From: Syntrophotalea acetylenica
Lineage (GTDB): Bacteria; Desulfobacterota; Desulfuromonadia; Desulfuromonadales; Syntrophotaleaceae
Direction: 5' to 3'
DNA length: 64,000 bases
NCBI RefSeq assembly: GCF_001888165.1
Contig: NZ_CP015455.1
Span: forward strand, 372,001 to 436,000
Numbering within the stretch: the stretch's first letter is position 1; every line of letters begins with the position of its first letter. Under the pieces are notes generated by a model. The model was not told the origin of the DNA. It made no database searches and saw nothing but the letters and a program-made list of their open reading frames with translations. The position numbers and the translations under genes are program-made. Shown piece after piece: positions 51,401-60,554 of this stretch.

Positions 51401-53979
51401 ACAACAGGCTGTTTACGGCCCCGGTAAAGCGGGCATTGATTTTTCCGGCTGTTTTTGCCCTGCTGTTGCTTATCCCGGATATCCGGCCGGCCTGTTCGGC
51501 CTGTTCGCCTTATCTGGGGGACATGGTGATTAACGAGGCTTACGGGGAGGGACCTTACAGCTCGCCTTTTGTCGAAACCCGGCTTATGGATTACACCCTC
51601 GCCTGGGCCGTATCTTCCTGGTCTGTACGTACCTGTCATGCAAGCGGGAACAGAAATCTTTGTGAGGATAATTTTTTTAATCCCGGGGATATATCGGAAT
51701 TTTACATTTCCGGGAATCCTTACTTCGTGTTTTACCCCGGGAACCAGATGATGGATCTCGGCGGGATGGACATAACCATCCGCGATGCGGACGGTACAGT
51801 TATCGATTATCTGTCGATCAATGGCTATGATTATCAAAAAGGTGCCTGCGGTTCCGTCGATGACAACAGCGTGACCATAGGACCGGGAATCAAAGGCGCC
51901 GAGAGGCTTCCCGACGGCACGGGGGAATGGGTTGCCTATGCGGAGTCCGGCGCGAATCACGAACCTACCCCGAACGGCTCCAATGACGGATCCCTGGTGG
52001 CGATTAACCATTATCGCATTTATCATCCGGCGGATGCTCTGACATGTCAGGCTGCGTCTGTGACGCTGCGTGCCTGTGCGGATGAGGATTGCGCCAGCAG
52101 TTTTGCCGCCGAAGCTACCGTCACCCTGGCTCCCGCCAGTGGTTGGGCCGGCGGCAATGTCCAGACCTTCACCGGCGAGTCGGAATCGATTCTGTTGCGC
52201 CATAACACCCCCGGTAGTGTCACGGTAGGGATCGCGTCGGCCAGTCCGATGGCCACCAATCCCGCACGCTGCTATCAGGGAGGCGCTGTCAGCGACTGTA
52301 CCATTGATTTTCATGACTCCGGCTTTGTTTTTGAGGTGTCGAACCTGACCGCCTGCCAGAACGCGGGGATTACCCTGCAGGCCGTGCGAAGAGACGCCCG
52401 TACCCAAGCCTGCACAGGGGATGATGGTTTTGCCAACCAGGAAAACCGGCCGGTCTCTCTGGCCACCTCCTATCTCGATCCGCCTGACCGCCGGACTTCA
52501 CTGCGGGTCAACGGGCATTCCCTGCCCTTGAACGGCGCGGTTGCCATACCTCTCGATTTTGACGGTGAGGCCAAAACTACCCTGACTCTCCATTATGCGG
52601 ATGCCGGCAAATTGCGGCTCGATGCTGCCTATGCCGGCAGTGGCGAGGAAGCCGGCCTGATCATGACCGGAAGCAGCCCTGAATTCGTGGTATCCCCGCA
52701 TCACCTGCGGGTGCGCGCCACCACCGACGCCACAACCCTCTTGAATAACGCCGCTTCCGCCGGAGCTCCCCACTGGCCGGCGGGAGAAGATTTTCAGGTC
52801 GAGGTGGCCGGGGTCTGTGCCGATGGCACCGTGACGCCGAATTTCGCCGCGATGACGAGCTTGAGCGCCCCGGCGGGCAACCCCGCGGCCGGCATCATTA
52901 CCGGCGGAGCCTTTGCCGCTGGCGATTACAGCAACGGGATCGTCAGCGATACGGCAGCCTACAGCGAAGTCGGCACCGTCACCCTGCAGGCGCGGGCCAC
53001 CAATTATCTGGGCAGCGGCGTCGATGTGATCGGCAGCACGACTGTCGGCCGGTTTACCCCGCATCATTTTACCGCTTCGGTCAACAGCCCGTCGTTTGCA
53101 ACGGCTTGCAGTGGCGGCAGCCCCGGATTCACCTATCTCGGTCAGACATTCGATTATGCCGTCGCCCCGGTAATCACGGTCACGGCCAAAAACAAACAGG
53201 GGGCCACCACCGCCAATTATGCCGGAGCATGGTGGAAGATCAGCGGCGCCACGCTCACCGGCAAGACATACCGTACCGTCACCGGAACCCTGGACCTGTC
53301 CGGATTGCCGGCCACGGATCCGGTAATCTCCGGTCTGGGCGGCGGAATGGGACTGCTGTCTTTTGGTTCGGGCAGCGGCCTGCGTTTTGTACGCGGTGTG
53401 CCTGTGGCGCCTTTCGATGCGGAAATCGGTCTGGAAATAAACATATTTGACGCCGACGGTATTGCCGCTGAAGCCAACCCCGTGACCTTCGGCGCAGCGG
53501 CAGCCGGCGCCGGCATGGCCTTCGATCACGGCAAGGAAATGCGCTGGGGCCGTCTGGCCATGAAAAATGCCTACGGTTCCGAGTTGCTGGTCCTCTCCAT
53601 GCCGATGCGCAGCGAGTATTTCAATGGCAGCGTTTTTGTTCCGAACCATGCCGACGGCTGTACCTCCCTGCCCCTTGGCCGGCTGATTTTGTTCAACGGC
53701 ACAACCACCGTTGGCGGGGAACAACCCATCGCCGTCGGCAGCGGCATCAGCAGCGCCACCCTGTATGATCCGCTGGTGGCCGGCGATGCCGGGTTGAAGT
53801 TCAGCGCGCCCGGTTCCAATGGTTACATTCAGGTTCGGGCCGATCTTTCCCTGTTGCCCTGGTTGCGTTACGATTGGGATGGCGACGGCGCACACGATGA
53901 CGATCCGGCGGCTCGCGCCAGCTTCGGGATTTACAAGGGGCGCCCGGCAGTGATCTATATGCGCGAACGTTTCCGCTAG
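51397..53979 (+). CDS. Large secreted MshQ-like protein (DUF6701-type C-terminus)
   Basis: 860 residues. Signal peptide with hydrophobic core (ALIFPAVFALLLLIPDIRPACSAC). Residues about 30-180 (GDMVINEAYGEGP; GDISEFYISGNPY; MDITIRDADGTVIDYLSINGYD) resemble a lamin-tail-like domain rather than the LamG domain common in MshQ. From about 210 to 860 the protein matches the MshQ/DUF6701 layout: TCQAASVTLRACADEDC, FTGESESILLRH, HHLRVRATTDAT, GRFTPHHFTAS, and WLRYDWDGDGAHDDDPAARASFGIYKGRPAVIYMRE at the end. Probably an extracellular pilus-tip or adhesin component. The N-terminal codons are visibly AT-richer than the rest, suggesting domain exchange. Confidence 0.8.
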   Translation: MNNRLFTAPVKRALIFPAVFALLLLIPDIRPACSACSPYLGDMVINEAYGEGPYSSPFVETRLMDYTLAWAVSSWSVRTCHASGNRNLCEDNFFNPGDISEFYISGNPYFVFYPGNQMMDLGGMDITIRDADGTVIDYLSINGYDYQKGACGSVDDNSVTIGPGIKGAERLPDGTGEWVAYAESGANHEPTPNGSNDGSLVAINHYRIYHPADALTCQAASVTLRACADEDCASSFAAEATVTLAPASGWAGGNVQTFTGESESILLRHNTPGSVTVGIASASPMATNPARCYQGGAVSDCTIDFHDSGFVFEVSNLTACQNAGITLQAVRRDARTQACTGDDGFANQENRPVSLATSYLDPPDRRTSLRVNGHSLPLNGAVAIPLDFDGEAKTTLTLHYADAGKLRLDAAYAGSGEEAGLIMTGSSPEFVVSPHHLRVRATTDATTLLNNAASAGAPHWPAGEDFQVEVAGVCADGTVTPNFAAMTSLSAPAGNPAAGIITGGAFAAGDYSNGIVSDTAAYSEVGTVTLQARATNYLGSGVDVIGSTTVGRFTPHHFTASVNSPSFATACSGGSPGFTYLGQTFDYAVAPVITVTAKNKQGATTANYAGAWWKISGATLTGKTYRTVTGTLDLSGLPATDPVISGLGGGMGLLSFGSGSGLRFVRGVPVAPFDAEIGLEINIFDADGIAAEANPVTFGAAAAGAGMAFDHGKEMRWGRLAMKNAYGSELLVLSMPMRSEYFNGSVFVPNHADGCTSLPLGRLILFNGTTTVGGEQPIAVGSGISSATLYDPLVAGDAGLKFSAPGSNGYIQVRADLSLLPWLRYDWDGDGAHDDDPAARASFGIYKGRPAVIYMRERFR

Positions 53980-53998
53980 TTTTCATCCGGAACTTCCG
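53979..53998 (-). repeat. Partial copy of the 28-nt hairpin element, reverse orientation
   Basis: GTTTTCATCCGGA matches the last 13 bases of the element on the minus strand. The other arm is degraded. It begins at the last base of the mshQ-like stop codon. Confidence 0.4.
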
Positions 53999-54134
53999 CC
54001 GGGAGCTTGTCGGGCTTGACCCGGGCCCAGACTTCGTATTTACTTTGTACGACATGGATGCTTTCGATCTGATCATAACCAGTGATCATTTATAAAGCCC
54101 GGACAAAAACCAACCAGCGGGAAAGGATTCCCTC

Positions 54135-54950
54135 GTGATGATGGAATTAGGCAACATCGGTTTTATCGGCGGTGGCAACATGGGCGAAGCTCTGATCAAG
54201 GGACTGATCAAATCGGCGATCCCGGCACGGAATATTCGGGTGGCCGAACCCAATGAAGCGCGCGCCCGCCAGTTGACCGAGCGTTACGGCGTTATCTGCG
54301 GCAGCGATGGCGTTGAGGTAGTGCGGCAGAGCGATCTGGTTGTTCTGGCTATCAAGCCCCAGATCGTGCCGGTGGCTCTTCCAGCCATCGCCGGGGCTTT
54401 CGACGATAGCAAGTTGTTGGTATCGATCGCGGCCGGAGTGACCACCGCAGCGTTGGAAGTCTATTTCCAGGGGGCGCCGCGGGTGGTGCGCGTTATGCCC
54501 AACACTCCGGCCCTGGCCGGTGCCGGTGCCGCGGCATTGTGTTCCGGGGCGCACGCCGGCAAGGAGGACCTGTCCATCGCCCTGCACCTGTTCGAAGGGG
54601 TCGGAACGGTGCATGTCGTCAGCGAATCGCAGCTCGATGCCGTGACCGGTTTGTCCGGCAGCGGACCGGCCTATGTGTATATGGTGATCGAGGCCATGGC
54701 GGCGGGCGGCGTATTGGAGGGGTTGCCCATGGATACGGCCCTGGCGCTGGCCACCCAGACGGTGCTCGGCGCCGCACAACTGGTGAAGGAGAGTGGTGAG
54801 CACCCGGCGGTGCTGCGCGACCAGGTCTGTTCTCCGGGGGGCACCACCATTGCGGCGGTCAAGGAACTGGAGGAAAAGGGTCTGCGGGCCGCCCTGATCA
54901 AGGCGGTGTCCAAAGCAGCGAAACGGTCGCGGGAGCTGGGCAGAAATTGA
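54135..54950 (+). CDS. proC: Pyrroline-5-carboxylate reductase
   Basis: 271 residues (GTG 54135 or ATG 54138/54141; AAAGGA upstream). The Rossmann motif IGFIGGGNMGEALIKGL, VVRVMPNTPALAGAGAAAL, the conserved DAVTGLSGSGPAYVY, and QVCSPGGTTIAAVKELEEKGLRAALIKAV are ProC signatures. It catalyses the last step of proline synthesis with NAD(P)H. Terminated by a bidirectional hairpin. Confidence 0.96.
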   Translation: MMMELGNIGFIGGGNMGEALIKGLIKSAIPARNIRVAEPNEARARQLTERYGVICGSDGVEVVRQSDLVVLAIKPQIVPVALPAIAGAFDDSKLLVSIAAGVTTAALEVYFQGAPRVVRVMPNTPALAGAGAAALCSGAHAGKEDLSIALHLFEGVGTVHVVSESQLDAVTGLSGSGPAYVYMVIEAMAAGGVLEGLPMDTALALATQTVLGAAQLVKESGEHPAVLRDQVCSPGGTTIAAVKELEEKGLRAALIKAVSKAAKRSRELGRN

Positions 54951-55015
54951 CGGTTTTTCCCGATCCTGCAAGCTGCCATGCGGCATTTTGACGGGACGAG
55001 GTTTCAGTGTTTTAT

Positions 55016-55046
55016 GCAAAAGGCCGATCCTGTATCGGCCTTTTGC
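55016..55046. terminator. Bidirectional terminator between proC and the minus-strand genes
   Basis: GCAAAAGGCCGAT pairs with ATCGGCCTTTTGC around CCTGT. Confidence 0.9.
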
Positions 55047-55072
55047 CGTTACGGACATGGGAACGCCACCGG

Positions 55073-55450
55073 TTAGCCAAGGGCCAGGTCGGCGGCGATG
55101 GCAGCGATTGACAGTACGAAGATGATCAGATAGTTAAGGCCTTCCTTGCTCACAGTCAGGGACGACAAAATATAGCGGATGGCTTCCCGATCGTTGCTGT
55201 CAAGGGCACCGGCCTTGAGCTTGGCGAGCAGGTTCATGCCGATAATGGTGCGGCGGCGCTTGAGGGTGATGCGGTAGCGGTAGAGGAAGAACAGGCAGTA
55301 GCCGATGACACCGACATACCAGATGGGCCGGAAGCTTCCGGGCCACAGCTGATTGGCGATGGGCAGTATGCGGAAACAGAGGGAGGACATCAGGCCGGTC
55401 AGAAAAAAGCCGTAGATAATAAAAGGGGATACTTCCCTGGGCGGGGTCAT
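55073..55450 (-). CDS. Small membrane protein of unknown function
   Basis: 125 residues with three hydrophobic segments: FIIYGFFLTGLMSSLCF, PIWYVGVIGYCLFFLY and YLIIFVLSIAAIAADLAL. The middle part is basic (RYRITLKRRRTIIG), followed by AIRYILSSLTVSKEGLNY. No family recognised. Its start lies 2 bp after the stop of the Cys-rich gene, so the two are probably co-translated. Confidence 0.75.
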   Translation of the reverse strand: MTPPREVSPFIIYGFFLTGLMSSLCFRILPIANQLWPGSFRPIWYVGVIGYCLFFLYRYRITLKRRRTIIGMNLLAKLKAGALDSNDREAIRYILSSLTVSKEGLNYLIIFVLSIAAIAADLALG

Positions 55451-55452
55451 AA

Positions 55453-55683
55453 TCAGGTTTCCGGTTCTTTGGCAGAGGTTGGTTTATGGCAACAGCAGGG
55501 TTGTCTTTCGGGTTTTTCGTGCCTGCTGCATTCGTGGTTGACCTTCTCGAAAAGGGCAATCTGCTCGCTGATGGAAAGTTTTTTACGTCGTGGCCTGCCT
55601 TTTCCCAGGCAGGCGGCACAGCGCAGGTCAGAGCACCATTGGCAGAAGTGGCAGTCGGGACAAGGATGTTTTTTGTCTTGCAT
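55453..55683 (-). CDS. Cysteine-rich small protein
   Basis: 76 residues from ATG 55683. The N-terminus CPDCHFCQWCSDLRCAACLG packs six Cys in twenty residues, and CCCHK near the C-terminus adds three more with a His, so metal (Zn or Fe-S) binding is likely. The middle is basic (KGRPRRKKL). The frame extends upstream to 56061, but that part opposes the flippase gene and is not coding. Function unknown; paired with the small membrane protein. Confidence 0.65.
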   Translation of the reverse strand: MQDKKHPCPDCHFCQWCSDLRCAACLGKGRPRRKKLSISEQIALFEKVNHECSRHEKPERQPCCCHKPTSAKEPET

Positions 55684-55771
55684 GGGACGATATCCTGCGC
55701 CTTTGGGCAACGAGAAAACGGCTTCATTTGAAACCCGGACCTGAAAGGCCGCAAGTCCCTTTGATCTGGTA

Positions 55772-57055
55772 TCAAATGTCCGCCTGACGACGGCAACGGT
55801 TGAGGTACCATGCCTCACAATATTCACAGGATAACAGCAGGAACACGGCCAGCGCAATCCCCGGAACAGGCAGGGGGCTGAGTGTGGACAAAGGCCAGAC
55901 CAGGGCGAGATAGCCGACCTTGGCGACGGTGGCCCAGCCGAGTACGCCGGTTCGATATTGCTTTGCAAACAGGCCACGCCATAGATTGACGGCGCCGTAC
56001 AGTATGGGAAACAGCGCGCAGCTGGCCAGAGGCAGTGCAATATAGCTGCGCAGCCTGGCATCCAGCCCCATCGCCCATCCCAGCACCGGCAGGTTGAGCG
56101 GATAGGCCACCGCGATCATGATAAGGGCCATGCCTGCGGCTACCCTCCGGAAAAAGCGCATCAGCATGTGGTAATCCCGTTTGTTGCGCACCAGTGCCTG
56201 GCAGGCCTGCTGCAGGTTGCGCATGGGGCCGGCCAAAAGAAAAATAAAGCCGCGTATGACACCAAGGGCCGCAAGGGCCAGGGTAGCATCGGGCAGGCGG
56301 CTGATGATGGCGCTGATCAGCAGGGGGACGACCTGCTGCATGGCCGAGGAGAATGCCAGCGGCAGGCTGTAGCGGAAGGTCGCGCGGATACCGTGTTCCC
56401 CGGCATCGCAAGTCTCGGGGCCGAGTCCGCATTTCAGGCAGAACCACAGCATCAGAAGGCTTTCCGTAGCAATGCAGACCAGCAGGCCCAGTGCTCCGAG
56501 TTGCGGTCCGCGGATATGTCCGGCGGCCAGCATCAGAAAAAGGATCAGGCTGATGATGCGCACCACGGTGGCGATGGAAACCAGTTCGGTGCGGCGGGAG
56601 CGGATCACGATGCCCTGGCACAGCCCGCGCAGGCCGGTGAAAAACGGCAGAAATGCAAGAATTGCAATAATAGGACGAGCTGCCGCGGCAAGTTCCCTGG
56701 GGGCGCCGATGAGCTCTTCGAAAACGAACTGGCCGACCGGGGTCCAGGCGACGATCGATAATATGACGGAAATGGCCGCCGATGCGGCGATTACGAACAC
56801 AGACACGCTGCGCAGGGAGCGTTTGCCCCGCACAAGCGCCAGGGCGATGGTATGGTTCTGGTATCCGGGCGAGGCGATAAACAGGTGCAGGGCGAGGGCG
56901 ATGGCAAATGCGGCAAGGTTCGTCACGGCATCTCGCTGGCGTGCAAGGGCCATGTTGATGATGTTGTGGGAGAAGCTCATTAACTGCACATTGAGCATCA
57001 AGGGGAAGAAAAAGCGGGAAATCTGCCGCAGGGACAAAGGCGCGGTGTCGGTCAT
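55772..57055 (-). CDS. Multi-pass membrane protein, MATE/flippase-like
   Basis: About 427 residues from ATG 57055 (MTDTAPLSLRQISRFFFPL); the frame extends further upstream into gph without support. Twelve or so hydrophobic segments in the layout of the MATE/polysaccharide-flippase superfamily (ISRFFFPLMLNVQLMSFSHNIINMALAR at the start). Substrate unknown. It follows gph by 34 bp on the same strand. Confidence 0.75.
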   Translation of the reverse strand: MTDTAPLSLRQISRFFFPLMLNVQLMSFSHNIINMALARQRDAVTNLAAFAIALALHLFIASPGYQNHTIALALVRGKRSLRSVSVFVIAASAAISVILSIVAWTPVGQFVFEELIGAPRELAAAARPIIAILAFLPFFTGLRGLCQGIVIRSRRTELVSIATVVRIISLILFLMLAAGHIRGPQLGALGLLVCIATESLLMLWFCLKCGLGPETCDAGEHGIRATFRYSLPLAFSSAMQQVVPLLISAIISRLPDATLALAALGVIRGFIFLLAGPMRNLQQACQALVRNKRDYHMLMRFFRRVAAGMALIMIAVAYPLNLPVLGWAMGLDARLRSYIALPLASCALFPILYGAVNLWRGLFAKQYRTGVLGWATVAKVGYLALVWPLSTLSPLPVPGIALAVFLLLSCEYCEAWYLNRCRRQADI

Positions 57056-57089
57056 GAGATGGGATCGATTCGGGAAAGCGGTGAAAAAA

Positions 57090-57719
57090 TCAGACCGGAA
57101 ACAGGCGCAGCAGATCCCGGGGGGTTTCAGCCAGGTAATCGAAGGGGTAGCCGTCGCTGTTGCCAATGCCCCAGGCGCAGAAGCAGGTTTTGACACCGGC
57201 GGCGCGCCCCGCGCGCAGATCGGTGTGATGATCGCCGATCATCACCGCTTTGCCGGCATCGGCGCCAAGGTCTCGCAGCGCAGCAAAAACCGGGGCCGGG
57301 TCGGGTTTTTTGGGCAGTGTGCCGTCGGCGCCGACGATACAGCCGAAAAAAGCGGTGAGGCCGAGTTCGTATAACAGCCGAAGGGTCAGGTTAAACGGCT
57401 TGTTGGTTATGACAGCCATGTTTTTACCCTGAAGACTGATGAGAACCTCGTCGATCCCGGGATAGAGGGTGGTTTTTTCGACCAGATGTTCTTCATACAG
57501 CTGCAGAAAACGCTTGAGGAGCTGTTCGGAAAAGGCATTTTCCGGAAGGGCGCGACGCACCAGCATGGTGGCGCCGTCACCGACGTAGGTGCGCACCAGG
57601 TCGATACCAAGCGGCGGCAGGTCCATTTCCGCGCGCAGCAGGTTGACGGCGGTACCCAGATCGGCAGCCGAGTCTATCAGGGTACCGTCAAGATCGAACA
57701 GCAGGGTATCGATAATCAT
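57090..57719 (-). CDS. gph: Phosphoglycolate phosphatase (HAD family)
   Basis: 209 residues. HAD motif I DTLLFDLDGTLIDS, motif II MAVITNKP, Lys motif LPKKPDP, and motif IV VMIGDHHTDLRAGRAAG are all present, with an alpha-helical cap between motifs I and II. It hydrolyses 2-phosphoglycolate from DNA repair; related phosphatases with other substrates look similar. 15 bp after the sodium symporter gene. Confidence 0.9.
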   Translation of the reverse strand: MIIDTLLFDLDGTLIDSAADLGTAVNLLRAEMDLPPLGIDLVRTYVGDGATMLVRRALPENAFSEQLLKRFLQLYEEHLVEKTTLYPGIDEVLISLQGKNMAVITNKPFNLTLRLLYELGLTAFFGCIVGADGTLPKKPDPAPVFAALRDLGADAGKAVMIGDHHTDLRAGRAAGVKTCFCAWGIGNSDGYPFDYLAETPRDLLRLFPV

Positions 57720-57734
57720 GGTCGGGTCTCCGGG

Positions 57735-59141
57735 TCAGAAAAGCCCGGCAAAAAAAGCGAACAGGCCGGTTTCTTCGATTTTGTAATAAAGGATAATGCC
57801 TACGGCAATCGGAGCAACAAACCGGATCAGGAAATGCCACAGCGGGTATATCCAGACCGAGCCGTCGGCCATCAGTTCCTGCTTTTCTTCCTGATCGCTC
57901 CAGAACCAGCCGACATACAGGGCGGTAAGCAGCCCGCTTATGGGCAGCAGGTAGTTGGAGGCGATCAGGTCGATGGAGTCGAAAACTCCGAGGTTGGCAA
58001 TAGGGGTGATGTGCTGGAGCAGATTGCTTGAAAGGGCCGAAGGGATGCCGACCAGAAAAGCCAGTCCTGCCAAAAAGGCGGTGGCTCGCTTGCGCCCCCA
58101 GTCGCGCTCGTCGATAAGATAGGCCACCTGTGATTCGAGCAGGGAGATGGCGCTGGTCAGCGCGGCAAAAGCCAGCAGCAGAAAAAACAGCAGCGCCAGG
58201 ATGTTGCCGCCGGGCAGGTTGGAAAACACCACGGGGATGGTCTGAAAAACCAGTCCGGGGCCGGCGCCAGGCTGCATGCCCGCCGAAAACACGATGGGGA
58301 AGATAGCCAGTCCGGCGATCAGGGCGATGACAGTGTCCAGCAACGCGATGCGCAGACCGGATGCGAACAGGTTTTCAGCGCGGCTAAGATACGAACCGTA
58401 GGTGATCATGGCTGCCATGCCCAGAGACAGGGTGAAAAAGGCATGGCCCAAAGCTTCAAGCACGGCACCGGAAGTCAGTTTGCTGAAGTCGGGACGAAAC
58501 ATGAAGACCCATGCCTGGCGGGCACCATCGCTGAGCATGCCGTTGACGAACAGCAGTGCCAGCAGTCCGAGCAAGAGCGGCATCAGGATTTTGCTCCAGC
58601 GTTCGATACCTTTCTGCACGCCGCCGATGACGATGCCCAGGCACACTCCGATAAAGAGAAAGTGCCACAGCAACTGTCGCGGTCCGCTCTCGATCAATCC
58701 GTCAAAAAGGGCCCTGACCTGCTCAGCGGTCTCCACGGTCCCCGTTGTCGCCGGGGTACGAAATGCGCCCTGCACGGCGCGTAATATGTACTCCAGGGTC
58801 CAGCCGGCGACCACTGAATAGTAGGACAGGATGACGAACGCAGCCAGAATGCTGATCCAGCCGGCCAGCCGCCACGGGGAACCCGGCCTGGCCAGAGTGC
58901 GAAAGGCGCCGACCGCATCACGGCGCGTGTAGCGGCCGATCATCAATTCCGCCATCATGATCGGAAGCCCGACCAGCGCGATACAGATGAGATAGACCAA
59001 AACGAAGGCGCCACCGCCGTTGTTGCCGGTGATGTAAGGGAATTTCCAGATATTGCCGAGACCGACAGCGCTGCCGGCGGCCGCCAGAATGAAGCCGATG
59101 CGCGATCCCCACAGGGCACGGGGGCTGGAAGACTCAGGCAT
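57735..59141 (-). CDS. Neurotransmitter:sodium symporter (NSS) family transporter
   Basis: 468 residues from ATG 59141 with GAGGGG 6 nt upstream; the longer frame to 59201 overlaps the yggS-like gene. TM1 carries GFILAAAGSAVGLGNIWKFPY, the sodium- and substrate-binding unwound helix of LeuT-type proteins, followed by NNGGGAFVLVYL. About 11-12 helices are visible. It probably imports an amino acid with sodium; the substrate is not predictable. Confidence 0.92.
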   Translation of the reverse strand: MPESSSPRALWGSRIGFILAAAGSAVGLGNIWKFPYITGNNGGGAFVLVYLICIALVGLPIMMAELMIGRYTRRDAVGAFRTLARPGSPWRLAGWISILAAFVILSYYSVVAGWTLEYILRAVQGAFRTPATTGTVETAEQVRALFDGLIESGPRQLLWHFLFIGVCLGIVIGGVQKGIERWSKILMPLLLGLLALLFVNGMLSDGARQAWVFMFRPDFSKLTSGAVLEALGHAFFTLSLGMAAMITYGSYLSRAENLFASGLRIALLDTVIALIAGLAIFPIVFSAGMQPGAGPGLVFQTIPVVFSNLPGGNILALLFFLLLAFAALTSAISLLESQVAYLIDERDWGRKRATAFLAGLAFLVGIPSALSSNLLQHITPIANLGVFDSIDLIASNYLLPISGLLTALYVGWFWSDQEEKQELMADGSVWIYPLWHFLIRFVAPIAVGIILYYKIEETGLFAFFAGLF

Positions 59142-59151
59142 GGGGAACCCC

Positions 59152-59838
59152 TCAGCGTCGTGAACCGAAAATGGCGGACCCGACCCGAACCAGGGTAGCA
59201 CCCTCCTCGATGGCTACCTCGAAGTCGTGACTCATCCCCATGGACAGCTCCCGCATGGCGACGCCGGGAATGTCCAGGGCGGAAAGTTTTTCAGCCAGAT
59301 GGCGCAACCGGCGGAAAAAGGGCCGGACCATCTCCGGGTCGTCAAGGTAGGGCGGCAGTGCCATCAGTCCGCCAATGCGCACATTGGGCAGTGCCGCGAT
59401 GCTGCGTACCAGTTCTTCGAGAGCCGCTTCCTGTGTGCCGGACTTGCTTTCTTCTTCGCCGAGATTGACCTGGATGAGGATGTCGGCCGGATAACCGGCT
59501 TTGCTCCACTGCCGATCGATTTCCCTTGCCAAAGACAAGCGGTCGACGGAGTGAATCATGGCGACTTTTTCGCGCAGATATTTGACCTTGTTCGATTGCA
59601 GGCTGCCGATGAAGTGCCATTCGACCTTGGCCATGACTTGCTCCGCCTTGGCCAGAAATTCCTGCACATAATTTTCACCGAACAGCGTCTGGCCGGCGGC
59701 CGCCGCCTCATCGATCATGGCGGTTGGCTTCGTCTTGGACACGGCAACCAGCCGCACGTCCCGCGGATTGCGGCCGATGCGCAGGCAGGCGGCATCGATG
59801 CGGTCGCGGATTTCCCGAAGATTGGCTTCTATGCTCAT
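59152..59838 (-). CDS. YggS-family pyridoxal-phosphate homeostasis protein
   Basis: 228 residues from ATG 59838 (MSIEANLREIRDRI). VRLVAVSKTKP contains the PLP-binding Lys; also LFGENYVQEFLAK, WHFIGSLQSNKVKYL, QVNLGEEESKSG, LSMGMSHDFEVAIEEGATLVRVGSAIFG. The family (YggS/PLPBP) carries PLP without a known reaction and controls vitamin B6 homeostasis. Starts 53 bp downstream of maf. Confidence 0.95.
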   Translation of the reverse strand: MSIEANLREIRDRIDAACLRIGRNPRDVRLVAVSKTKPTAMIDEAAAAGQTLFGENYVQEFLAKAEQVMAKVEWHFIGSLQSNKVKYLREKVAMIHSVDRLSLAREIDRQWSKAGYPADILIQVNLGEEESKSGTQEAALEELVRSIAALPNVRIGGLMALPPYLDDPEMVRPFFRRLRHLAEKLSALDIPGVAMRELSMGMSHDFEVAIEEGATLVRVGSAIFGSRR

Positions 59839-59891
59839 GAAGAGTCCTTCCGTTGATCGGCCCGCCCAGGTGTCCGGTGCCGGCGGGCGGT

Positions 59892-60554
59892 TCAGGATGG
59901 CGGGTCGAGATGGTCGGAACGGGGGGCGCCGGACGCGAACAGGCGTATCGCACCAAGCTTTTCGAGTGTAGCAACCACTTCGCACAGCGGCAGGCCGACG
60001 ACGTTGGTGTAGCTGCCCTCGATGGCTGGGATCATGCATGCGCCGATGCCCTGAATGGCATAGGCGCCGGCTTTGCCGAACGGTTCGCCGGTGGCAATGT
60101 AACCCTGAATCTCCAGATCTGTCAACTCCCGGAACCAGACACGGGTCGAGACTGTCTCGACCGTTTCCGTTCTGCCGATACGGTCGATGATGGCGAAACC
60201 GGTAATAACGTTGTGGCTGCGGCCCGACAGCGAGCTCAGCATGGCCGCGGCCTCGCCGGCATCGGCCGGTTTGCCGAGAATGGCCGCATCGCGGACCACC
60301 ACTGTGTCGCTTCCGATGAACCAGCGCCCCGTGATGTGGGAGCGGTGGGCCACCTCCCGGGCTTTGAGCAGGCTCAGACGCCGGACGTGCTGCTGCGGCG
60401 ATTCTCCGGGTTGTATCGTTTCGGGAGCGTCGCTGCCGACCACGGTGAAGGCAATACCCGCCGAAGCCAGCAACTGACTGCGCCGAGGCGAGGCCGAAGC
60501 CAGCACGATGGTGTTTTCAAGGCGATCGGAGGTCAGCCGGGGATCAGGGTTCAT
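59892..60554 (-). CDS. maf: Maf-like nucleotide pyrophosphatase
   Basis: 220 residues. [12 protein letters not shown] at the N-terminus, [34 protein letters not shown] and [19 protein letters not shown] are Maf signatures. Maf proteins hydrolyse dTTP/UTP or modified nucleotides and are linked to septum control. Its start overlaps the end of trmFO by 11 bp. Confidence 0.94.
   Translation of the reverse strand: MNPDPRLTSDRLENTIVLASASPRRSQLLASAGIAFTVVGSDAPETIQPGESPQQHVRRLSLLKAREVAHRSHITGRWFIGSDTVVVRDAAILGKPADAGEAAAMLSSLSGRSHNVITGFAIIDRIGRTETVETVSTRVWFRELTDLEIQGYIATGEPFGKAGAYAIQGIGACMIPAIEGSYTNVVGLPLCEVVATLEKLGAIRLFASGAPRSDHLDPPS

Noticed and set aside
53979-53998. Partial 28-nt element as a full fourth copy
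   Set aside because: Only one arm matches and there are no flanking repeats; kept as a low-confidence fragment.
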